This document shows, in pieces, positions 36,101 through 45,200 of a stretch of 64,000 nt of DNA (position 1 is its first letter; each line of letters starts with the position of its first letter). This DNA is from Beroe forskalii. Lineage: Eukaryota; Ctenophora; Nuda; Beroida; Beroidae. The notes beneath the pieces were generated by a model. The model worked only from the letters and a program-made list of their open reading frames with translations. It was not told the origin of the DNA and searched no databases. The translations under genes and the position numbers were made by a program. The stretch spans positions 399,558 through 463,557 of the forward strand of contig WFMF01000111.1 in the NCBI GenBank assembly GCA_011033025.1, in the 5' to 3' direction.

Positions 36101-37643
36101 CTCAAAGTTCAGACAATGTCTAAGGACGAAGTATCTTGGGTGAGAGCAGCCTTTTAACAATTATTCTGCCGTTGAAATCTACCACCATGGACATTCTTGA
36201 TGTGAAATTAAGGAAGATTTTCGTGTAATGTCTGAGCTGTATTAAAATTTATATTTTCAAGTCTTTGATGATTTCAACAATTATTCAATCCGGTGCTTTA
36301 CCATGTTTTTTACTCATGCCTGTCTATTGTCTAAGTTCGATTCAGTATTTTCCAACTACGGTACATGAGAGTTGAACTCAACCTTACCGGCAGTAACTGA
36401 TAAGGTTTGAACCACAGAGAGAATAGACCACAGAGAGAATGAACCAAAATGGCACTACCCAGGCTTTTGCTCGAATAAATCCTCGTTGACAAAACCCGCA
36501 TCTCGGCAATGAGCATGACACTTGGGTGCCACATTTCCGGCATAACGCACAGCTGGGCAGTGGGCATGGCATACGGTGCGTCGTGCATGGGTGCCATATT
36601 CCGAACGTAGCTTCCTAGACATGGGTTTGCCTCCAATCAAGGCCCTAGCTCAGTATGATAGAGCCCACACCTTGCGATAACGCAGTATTTGAGGGATCCT
36701 GGGTATACAGTGAGGTCTCAAGTTTGCTTTTTTGGGCTCCCGTACATGCCATCCTCATCGACGATTAATTTCAATTTTAACTTAGTTACTAATTTTCATG
36801 TCCATGTGATTGGATCTTGTCTTTTTTGTCGAAAGATCTGATGTACAAACGTCAAACATCTATAGAAATAGACATCCCTTTTTGATCCACAATACTACTT
36901 TAATAATGACTAATGTAGATCCCTATCTTCACATTCAAGCAATGAGCGTGAACCTCTTTAACCACCGATTTCCGGCGCAGCCAAATTTATTGATGAACAA
37001 GCAGTCATTAGCGAAGCTGTGCTTATTCTAAGTGTGAGCATATTGAGGTCTCTTCCTTACCGGCCTTCCTTCGCGATATCAAAGGCAGTACTGATCTGAA
37101 TTCAGACTCCTTTGAAATCCCAAATATTTTTACCGCTCATTAAAGGTGGTTATAGGTTTCATTCACAAGTTATAGGAAACACGTACACAATCTTATCATC
37201 CCGTTACAGGTTATAGGAAACACGCACAATCCTATCATTCCGTTCGTGACGACCCCTGGAACCCCAACCCTGCCCCCACACAACAACAATAACAACGTGA
37301 ATATCCTGGATACTCCGGTTCCTCTGGCAGAGGACACCCTCATTCCTCTACAACAGGTAAGTGACAGACAGACATGCAGACAGACAAACAGACGCAAATT
37401 GAGAGATACTTACAGACAAACAGACACATACAGAAAAACCGAACACAAATATTGACACATTAAATTTGCATTTTCGTATAGATTACATTAGCAAATGTAT
37501 CATTTTCTGAAGCACACTACTATCAACCCCGTTTGAGATTTCTAATAATTCTGTGCTCTCAATTATAATAATTTCTCCTCTAACACCCCCTCTCCCCGCA
37601 GTCTCGACAGAACTGGGTTCCATTCGACGAGGAAGCCGCTTAA
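18143..37643 (+). CDS. NOS1AP: NOS1AP/CAPON-like PTB-domain adaptor, 13 exons
   Basis: Exons: 18143-18182, 18423-18523, 18686-18757, 21672-21767, 21943-22022, 28702-28810, 29070-29179, 29346-29505, 30397-30495, 30657-30761, 30879-31004, 37210-37356 and 37602-37643 (stop TAA). All junctions are GT-AG and phase-consistent, giving about 428 residues. The PTB domain follows human NOS1AP closely, an acidic Ser/Thr/Glu linker comes next, then a coiled coil and a short Pro/Asn-rich tail. NOS1AP links neuronal NO synthase and other partners (Scribble, Dexras1) at membranes and synapses. The start exon is the least certain part: its ATG gives the right phase and a short basic leader. Intron 11 (6.2 kb) contains a glutamate receptor gene on the other strand. 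I found no exon between 31004 and 37210. Confidence 0.85.
18758..21671. other. NOS1AP-like intron 3, no gene seen
   Basis: 2.9 kb of AT-rich sequence with several copies of the short TGACGTCA/GATAATGACG element (for example 19525-19540 and 19745-19765). No exon is recognised on either strand. Confidence 0.6.
22085..26009. other. NOS1AP-like intron 5, left part, no gene seen
   Basis: No conserved exon. It contains four or more copies of the short TGACGTCA-type element (22763, 23225-23260, 24245, 24630-24680), an AATGTTAAC-rich palindromic patch at 24375-24430 and a GGGTGGGGTGG-rich patch at 24040-24130. Confidence 0.6.
26010..27170. repeat. Duplicated about 250-bp segment in NOS1AP-like intron 5
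   Basis: Segments 26010-26283 and 26973-27170 are homologous. They share GTTGTTTCTCT(A/G)TCAG, GATG(T/C)GGCGTTT, CAGTGTCA(T/C)TGGCATCCTG, GTGAAACTTGC(T/A)TTGGTCAA and CGGTTGAC(C/T)GAAA. The first copy is interrupted by the MITE at 26284-26724, and the second shows the uninterrupted site. Between them (26872-26945) lies a segment also found at 9727-9800. Confidence 0.8.
26284..26724. mobile_element. hAT-like MITE built of GCCGAG hexamers
   Basis: Terminal inverted repeats CAGTAAACGACCGAGT and ACTCGGTCGTTTACTG bound 441 bp. The flanks TTCCTAAC (left) and CTCCTAAC (right) form an 8-bp target duplication with one mismatch. A CAG terminus with an 8-bp duplication is the hAT pattern. Inside, GCCGAG/GCCGAGG tandem hexamers occur next to both ends. 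The paralogous segment ending at 27171 reads GTTCCTTACCCCAATATAGTG without the insert. There is no open reading frame of note, so this is a non-autonomous element. Confidence 0.85.
31005..32046. other. NOS1AP-like intron 11, left part
   Basis: About 1 kb of AT-rich sequence separates exon 11 from the 3' end of the nested receptor gene. The 3' UTR of the receptor probably lies here on the minus strand. A 124-codon minus-strand frame (31665-32039) has no recognisable domain. Confidence 0.5.
32047..34995 (-). CDS. Ionotropic glutamate receptor, two exons with two frameshifts, nested in a NOS1AP-like intron
   Basis: Exon 1 is 33067-34995 and exon 2 is 32047-32888 (GT-AG, phase 1). The predicted length is about 922 residues once two single extra bases are disregarded (TTTT at 34245-34248 and TTT at 33594-33596 on the plus strand). 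The start ATG at 34995 opens a signal peptide ([18 protein letters not shown]). A periplasmic-binding-like amino-terminal domain follows, then the S1 lobe with the substrate Arg in [13 protein letters not shown], and M1 ([20 protein letters not shown]). Exon 2 has the pore and M3 ([20 protein letters not shown]), the S2 lobe with its disulfide cysteines (NCSLEL and EKGCSK) and M4 ([20 protein letters not shown]). The SYTANLAAF gate is changed to [11 protein letters not shown]. It is a ligand-gated cation channel at the plasma membrane. I cannot assign the subfamily or ligand. It is a pseudogene if the frameshifts are real. Confidence 0.88.
35017..37209. other. NOS1AP-like intron 11, right part
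   Basis: Upstream region of the nested receptor gene. It holds short inverted GTGTCTCTATATAGT / ACTATATAGAGAC arms (35129-35245) and three TAGTGACTAGG tandem units (35320-35350). No exon is recognised. Confidence 0.5.
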
Positions 37644-39311
37644 CACCCGAACTTCAGTGTAGAAACTGAATATATCATATATCAATGGAATCCCGTCTCT
37701 CAGAACGCGTATATACCTCGCGCATCTGAATATCTATATGAGACGGATTACGTCACAGATTCACAATTCTAAACCTTGATAATGACGTAATACTCTCTCT
37801 CTCTCTCTCAGTCGACAATTTAAATATACTGCGCGCTCGAGGCAATCTTTTAGTAGCTGGATGACTTATAACTGTGTCTACCCAGATCATATGAAATATT
37901 ATAAATAATAATTTCCAAGTGTTTGTAGATAACTATTTCCATTGCCAGAACCGTCTCTCGAATAGTAGCCAAATTTTTGCATTTCTACGAAACACGGTTT
38001 TTCTGTTTTTTTCCTGTGTACTGCGTATAAAATTATTAGCATTCCCCCAGTTAACACAGCAGTCCAAACTGCCCCTTAGTCACAAATTTCATTAAGATGA
38101 AAAAGTTGCCGTCTTTTTATTTGATTAGTTACCGCCGTGAATTTTAAGTTGAAAAGTCGTGCCCACGATTTTATACACTTACACTATGCAGTAAAAACCG
38201 TGGCATTGTGGTAGAAAATCTTCCCTGGTTATGAAGCAAATATATAAGAAAATATGGTATATATTTAGTTTTATATTTAACATTTTAGATTTGAGTTTTT
38301 GGTGACAGTCGCTTACAAATACAATGCGACCTTAATTTTTATCAGAAATTTAGCAAAATTTACTAATCTTGCTGAAAATAACATACCCATGTCGTTGTGT
38401 TGAAGTTCTTTGTGTGTTTGAACATCGATCGATTGAATCAGGGGATGGATTAAAACGCTCGATTGAAATACTGAATTTACGTGCAGTTCTACTTCTAGAT
38501 TTATGGAGATATTTCGATAGTTGTGCAAGCGAAGTACCGGTAATGGTATTTCGTTCACGGGTATTTTTTGATCTTCTGATTAAATCGATCAAAGGGTACA
38601 CCTGATTTATCATGATCATGGCAACAGCTACTTTAAATCGCATACCTTCGTTAAAATGAGGACGATATTTAACTCGTCTTCGTCCATGAAAAGCATTCTT
38701 TTCAAAATTCGATATTTAAATTTTCTATAATTTATCTATGGCTATCTTTTATATCAAAATAATCAATAATTCGTCTGGCATATTCAAATGATATACGTCA
38801 TCAAGGTTATGATGTCATAATTGATGTGTAAGACGCCTTATTGCCTCAAATATATGAATTGATAAATATACACATATATCTAGCGAATGTAATAACAATC
38901 ATGTGATGAAGTGTCTTGCAAAAGAGCTAGTGAGAGAGACTGGTAAATTTCAATGTTTTATATATTTCGAGTTTTTTTAAATCAGATGTATTAACCGATT
39001 ATGTATTAAAGAGTTCATGGGTTTCAAGTATATATAAATATTTTACGTGTTTTGAAAATATTATAATTATACATAGCTATGATAGTATCTTGGTTCTCAC
39101 GATATACATATAATACAAGAAGTATCTAACTTATAAATAGTGATATTGTATTGTGGTCCCACGATAATTTTATCTTGTTATCTGGAAAAAGTACGATGTG
39201 ATACATGAGGATAGATTAGCCTAATAGCATTTTTCGAGATTTTTAAACTGCCCAAATTTAGCACAAAACTGTTGGTGTCTCGATCTCTTCTAGTATGCGG
39301 CGTGTCGAAAT

Positions 39312-39409
39312 CATATGTGCGCGGCTTTTCCATGCGCGGTGTAATCATGCGCGGCTCACTGCCTTTTCATGTAAGGCAGTGAGCCGTGCATGGAAAAGCC
39401 GCGCATATA
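39312..39409. repeat. Long GC-rich hairpin
   Basis: The left part ATATGTGCGCGGCTTTTCC...GCGGCTCACTGCCTT pairs with the right part AAGGCAGTGAGCCG...GGAAAAGCCGCGCATAT around a TTCATGT loop. The left arm carries one extra 15-bp segment (GCGGTGTAATCATGC) that would bulge out. It is followed within 50 bp by a TTCCTAAGCCCGCATAGG repeat copy. Confidence 0.85.
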
Positions 39410-40339
39410 TGACTATGAGTTCGACCCGCCACCGTATTCCTCCGTGCAATGTGCATGCTTCCTAAGCCCGCATAGGTGTGTACGCAATAATAGTAAATTT
39501 TATAATTCATACTTCAACCTCAAATAGGCCTCGGTATCAGCCATGATTTTGATCCAATTATGTTGTTCTGGACAGAATTGCCATCAATCTAATAGTTTAA
39601 TCATCTCGAAACTGCAATAAAGTGTTCTGTAAGTTATGAAAGTGAAATGTTGATGTTATCTTTGTGCTTTGATTATACAACTACAAGAGATGTATCGATT
39701 AAATGTGAATTATTGATTTTGATTTCCTTCACAAGCAAATTTTCGGTGCAATAAGTTAACCTTTGAATAATGTTCCCAAAATCTTCAAAATATTGTATTT
39801 GAAGTGTTGTTAAAGATACTATATTATTACAATGTCCATGGTACTTTCGTGAAAATTACGCTGACAGGGCTTCCATCAGTTTGTCAGACAACTTCTGACA
39901 TTGCTTTCGGTTAATTTCAAAAGTCAGTAAATGTAATTTTTGTCTTCTCGCTGCATTCCTCATGCCGTACGAAGACTGAACAAAAAATCAAAAATTTATA
40001 GAAAGTACCACGACGAAGCTAGAAGTAGAAAGAACATCAAGCAATTGATGATTTGTAGTTTTAATTACTCAAACTGTGCCAGGTGCCTGAACCTTGCCGT
40101 TGATTTCTTTGTGTGCTGTTATGCTCCCTTTTGATTAAATTCCCTTTCGATTTTATGTGATTGTGATCATTTTGTTACTCAAATTCAATTGTTCTAAAGA
40201 TAATGGTGATCATTCAAATTCAGTCGAATTGAAATTTGTACCACTGCTTGTGGGATTTAATTTACCATCCGTCACCATCCCGCGCACTACTTCACCAGTT
40301 TTCGCGTGCACTACTAGTGTTACGCCATTTGAAGCCCAG

Positions 40340-40870
40340 GTGTAACTCCGCGGCACACCCAGGTGTTACGCCACGCAACACCCAGGTGTAACGCCGGGAA
40401 ACATACAGGTGTTTCAACGCGTAACATACAGGTGTTTCGCCGCGTAACATACAGGTGTTTCGCCGCGTAACATACAGGTGTTTCGCCGCGTAACACATAA
40501 ACAGGTGTTTCGCCCGTGCCCAGATGTTACGCCGCGTAACACCCAGGTGTTACGCCACGCAACGTCGCAACACCCAGGTGTTGCGCGGCATAACATGTAA
40601 CACCTGGGTGTTGCGTGGCGTTACACCTGGGTGTTCATGTTGCGCGGCGTAACACCTGGGCGTTGCGCGGCGTAACACCTGGGCGTTACGCCGCACAACA
40701 CCTGGTGTTACGCGGCGCAACACCAAGGTGTTGCCGCGCAACGCCCGCACTGAGTGTTGCGCGGCGTAACACCTGGGTGTTGCGCGGCGTAACACGAGCA
40801 TACGCCCAAGTGTTACGCCGCGTAACGCCCAGGTTTAGTGCCTTGTAACGCCCAGGTAGTACGCCGCGTA
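40340..40870. repeat. Satellite made of two alternating palindromes
   Basis: Units of about 20-23 bp alternate AACACCCAGGTGTT (arms AACACC/GGTGTT) and TTACGCCGCGTAA (arms TTACGC/GCGTAA), so every unit is self-complementary. Polarity, seen in the CCCAGG spacer, flips near 40590: CAGGTG to the left and CACCTGGG to the right. The frames on the minus strand here are repeat-derived. Confidence 0.9.
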
Positions 40871-42215
40871 ACTCTCCGATGTTACGTTCAGTCAGACATG
40901 ACGTGGCATTGTTTCGTCCTTTCTTTATCTTACTTGCCAATGCCACTGCCAGACTTTGCTTGGCTCCCTTCGAGTTTGCACACACCCCAGAGTTTAAAAT
41001 TACTCTAGTAATGAGGTACTGATTGTGATACAGATAACGAGACTGTTTTTTGATAGCACTTTCAAATTTCAGAGCACACATCAAACATGAATTAATTCAA
41101 ATATAACTCTTAACATAAGATTTCAAATTGAATCAAAACATTTAATACACAGATCAAAAGCTCCGGTGCCAAAGAATGGTCATCGAAAACGAAATCAAAT
41201 TTCATGTCTCCCATAAAACCGGCTCTAACTAATTTCAAAGATCGAAACTTAAATCTCTAAGTCTAACTCTTGGTAATGGTTTTTGCAACCTTACTTTAGC
41301 CCTTGCCCAGAATGAACTATAACTTTAAAAGCGTGAGCATGGACATCATTGACAATAAAATAGATAAAGAAGGCCTTGGTTTATATGGGAGACTACCCAT
41401 TTTAATGCTTCCGTGATCAACGTCCCATTCCATTAGAAGAGAATTGTTTCTCTGCTTGACCGGTTCTCTATCTCAATTATCACAGCTAAAGGCAAACCTT
41501 AAAAAGTAGGTTTGTGGTTGGACAATGGGCGAAAACTGTAACAGAGACTGAATCATGAATTCAAAAAAGCATTTTCATATCCATAAACTAAACGAAAAAA
41601 TATTTTGATGAGCGCACATGAACAAACGAATGAAATGCAATTGAAATTCCGCATGACCTGCTTCCTTGGAATTTCTGTTAGTTCGAACCCAGGTTAAACA
41701 AATTCCCATTTAACCAAACATTAAAATAGTTCGTTAAGTAACAGCTTCCCAGCATTGCAACACAATGAACTGCATTGACTGTAGGGAGGGATGTAGCCCA
41801 CAAAACTAAAGCTCAAGAATCAGAAAACTTAAAATAGGGTGTCTGTGAGCCTTGTTGCCTTGTTTTTGGCAGCTATTTCGGTAAGTAACTGATCACCGTT
41901 TGAATTGTGTTTAAATTTAATAACAAATGGCAAACTCAGCGTGTTGCATCAATATATTAGATGGAACCTTGGCGAAGGGCTAAAATTCCTCAGTGCTCGT
42001 GAAAAAAGCAAAATATTTTACTAAAATTATAGCCAGCAAAGAACAGGAACAACGAAAATTATTATAGCAGATACCACAACACTTGGCAAAACACCGAAAC
42101 AGCACTAAAGAGTCGATAATCGATTTATTTGAAACTATATGTAGTTAACAAAACAGCGGAGGGGTAGAACGGACCGGGGGAGGGAAACATTGTTCCCCGT
42201 TCCCCGTTCCCGTTC

Positions 42216-45200
42216 TCACGAGGTAGCAGTTCGTTTCAGAGCGACAGGGTGCGAGGGGGATCGCTGGAGGGCGTGCGGGACGGGCTTGCTCCGGATTTCC
42301 TTGGCGAGGTGGGCTGCACTCGGCCGCGCGGCGGTGTCGTTACTCCAACACGAGTGTAGCAGCTTGCCGAGTTCTAGGGAGGCACCCGAGACGTCGGGAA
42401 CCAGGCCTTTGGAGAGGTGCCACCAGACCTGAAGGGAGTGAGAATGAGGCGACTGCATAGACTTAGGTTGATCGAAAATCAGGTTTAATGTAAAAACGCA
42501 CACAAATGTCGATACAAATAATATTTTGTCATCAATTGTTTTGCATCAGTTAGAAAACGAAATTCTTCAGAAACAAATGGAGCCAGATGTTTGGTTTAGG
42601 CCCCCAAAACTTTTTTAGCCCATTTGGGCCAAAAATTTGGCAAAATATGCGTAAAATGGGCTTAAAAATTTTTGGAGGTCAAAATCAAAAATCCAGCTCC
42701 ATTTGTTTTTGAGGAATTTAGTTTTCTAACTGATGCATAAAGAATTACGAAGACGAAAATATTGAAAGCAACATTTGTGTGTGTGTTTTACATTAAACCT
42801 GATTTTCGATCAACCTAAGTCTATGCAGTCGCCTTAGAATGAGGAGTGGGAGTGAGGAGTGGGAACCAGGCCCTTGGAGAGGTGCCACCAAACCTGAGGG
42901 GAGGGGGGAGTGAGGAGTGGGGAGTGAAGAGTGGGGAGTTAGAAGTGAGGGATGGGGAGTGGGAGTGAGGGATGGGGAGTGGAAGTGAGACGTCGGGAAC
43001 CAGGCCTTTGGAGAGGTGCCACCAGACCTGAGGGGAGTGGGGACTGAGAATGAGGAGTGGGGAGTTAGAAGTGAGGGATGGGGAGTTAGAATTGAGGGAT
43101 GGGGAGTGGGAGTTAGAAGTGAGAGATGGGGAGTGGGAGTGAAACATCGGGAACCAGGCCCTTAGAGAGTGAGGGGTAACAATGAGGAGTGAGAGTGATG
43201 AGTGATGAGTGGGGAGTGAGAGTGAGAAGTTCAATTGTGCTCAATTATATTGGATGGATGAATGCATGCGACTTTTCTCATCTCACCTGCTCGGGCGAGT
43301 GTCCGGGCCAGGGCCAATGTCCGGCTAGTATCTCGTACCAGACCGTACCCAAGGCGTAGACATCAGTCGCTTCAGACAGCTCTATCTCACCTTTGTCTTT
43401 TCCTGGGAGAAATTCATGATTATTCGATCGCCAGCTCCAGAAAACGGTCGCAAAAAATATTGAAAAATTGATAAACGTTGATAGTCCTCGGAATTTGGAA
43501 ATAGAGTTCGATGAACTTTAACAGGTAGAACAAAACAATAACATTTGAACTGTAAATACCTGCCACTATTGCTTGTAGTTTTCTGATGATTTCTGGAGCC
43601 AGGTAGTAGAGATTCACGTTGAACAGTACCTGCAAGGGGATATAATTATATAAATGAGATGAACAGCGGATACCGATTTAAAAATGGATTTGTCTTAAGA
43701 AATGTTACATATTCAATATGCCTCCTAAAATAAAAAGGGTCCTGTCACCTACCTTCCTCCTTAAATATGACATTTTAGGGGTTGGTGGCATTTCACTTGG
43801 CACTAAAAACACAGTCATTTACATTGTACATGTAAGCCAGAACTTACCTCGAATCCCTTCTCGCCCTTCTTCAGCTTGAGATCGGTCATACTCCCAATAC
43901 CGAAGTCACATATCACAGCTTTCTTATCGTTGAGATGGATGTTTTTACTCTTCAAGTTCTTGTGAATGATGCCTCTGTGGTGAAGGTAGCCAAGAGCCAC
44001 TGATACCTGTGAGAAGAAGAGTGAGTTGAGATGGAAATCAGTAGACGCGCCGTCGTTCAACGCAAATGAAGTTATTAAGTCAAGGTTGGATCACCGAATA
44101 ACTAATTTGTAAGTGTAACATGGGAAATCTAGGTCAACCCGCTTATTTGACATCCCTATAAATATACATCCCCTAAAATTTTGAGATCCCCTACCCCCGG
44201 CATTCCTAAGCCCGCATAGGTTTGTGTACGCGCGCGGCGCTTCCCTACGAGGAAGCGCGCCGCAAAGCTCATTTGACCCCCCCGGCATTGCACAGTAGTA
44301 CCTGTTCCATGATGTGCATGCTCTGCCGCTCCGTGAAGGCTTTGCCCTGCTCGTGGATGTAGAAGTGAAGACTCTTTCCCTTCAAGTACTCCGTGATGAT
44401 ACACAAGTTGGGCGGGTTCATGCAAACCCCCATAAACAGCACGATGTTCTCGTGCCGTACTTTCCTCAGCATCTGGACCTAGGCAAACACAAGGATTTAA
44501 TTCTTTGGTTTTCTTATAAAACAGCTGTTTTATAAGCAGAAAAAACGAAAAGTTTTGAAGTTTTTTTTTTTTTTTTTTTTTGGATTAAGCGGCATTAGCG
44601 TGTATGCTCTAGGACTGTTCGCTTATCACAATGTTTCTCAAAGACGAAAATTTTTAAAAAATATGCGAAAACTCATTCTAGGATCAAGACTAGGATTGAC
44701 AAGTAACGAGTTGTGTATGTGCATGTTATTGTTGGTTTAAACTTTCTCATGGAGTTGCTTAGTTAAATATTCGAGAAAATCCGTGATATATAATAATTTA
44801 AATTATGTCCTCAAGATTGAAATTATTAAGAAAATCAAACGTTGGGCGTCACCATTCATCTTTTTTTTTCAATGCTATCACGATCCTCCGTGACCTCTAG
44901 CTACACTTCTTTAAACGTAGATCAATAGATCGTTCAAAGTTATCAAATGTTTGCTGAAGCTCAACTAACAGGGACAGGTCCTGTGATGTAGGCACGTACT
45001 CCAGGCTTACGTCACTTTTAGAGTCGTCAAGCTGTTCATGAGCCTTGTGACGTGGTGAATGTTCCCTGCTGCAAACTTTTCCATCTTTCAAATAGTGAAA
45101 CATGTGAGGCTCAGTGTTTATCTTTTCCTTCAATGCCAAAACCAGCTTCCTCCTCTCCTCGCGCTCAGCTGCTGTTCTGTCCGGACTGATGAAAACTTTC

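Larger units (their letters stand above)
29346..37643 (+). other. Linker, coiled-coil and tail exons (8-13) of the NOS1AP-like gene
   Basis: Exon 8 is an acidic linker rich in Glu, Ser, Thr and Pro. Exon 9 continues it. Exons 10-11 (residues about 290-366) form a coiled coil with [15 protein letters not shown] and [20 protein letters not shown], matching the position of the CAPON coiled coil. Exon 12 has [12 protein letters not shown] and exon 13 ends WVPFDEEAA. The vertebrate NOS1-binding end (EIAV) is not present; only an acidic context is shared. Confidence 0.75.
37644..42215. other. Intergenic region between the NOS1AP-like and KSR gene 3' ends
   Basis: The two genes converge here and no coding segment is recognised. 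The region contains a long hairpin (39312-39409), a palindromic satellite (40340-40870) and a degenerate copy of the G-rich/poly-A element (41784-41875). Confidence 0.65.

Noticed and set aside
40340..40600. CRISPR-like spacing of repeats
   Set aside because: The units are contiguous palindromes without unique spacers, in an animal genome.
40292..40848. Open frames rich in Cys, Arg and Asn on both strands
   Set aside because: Translations of the palindromic satellite; similar peptides appear on both strands because the units are self-complementary.
41690..41705. TTCGAACCC as a possible tRNA B box
   Set aside because: No matching A box or cloverleaf could be drawn around it.
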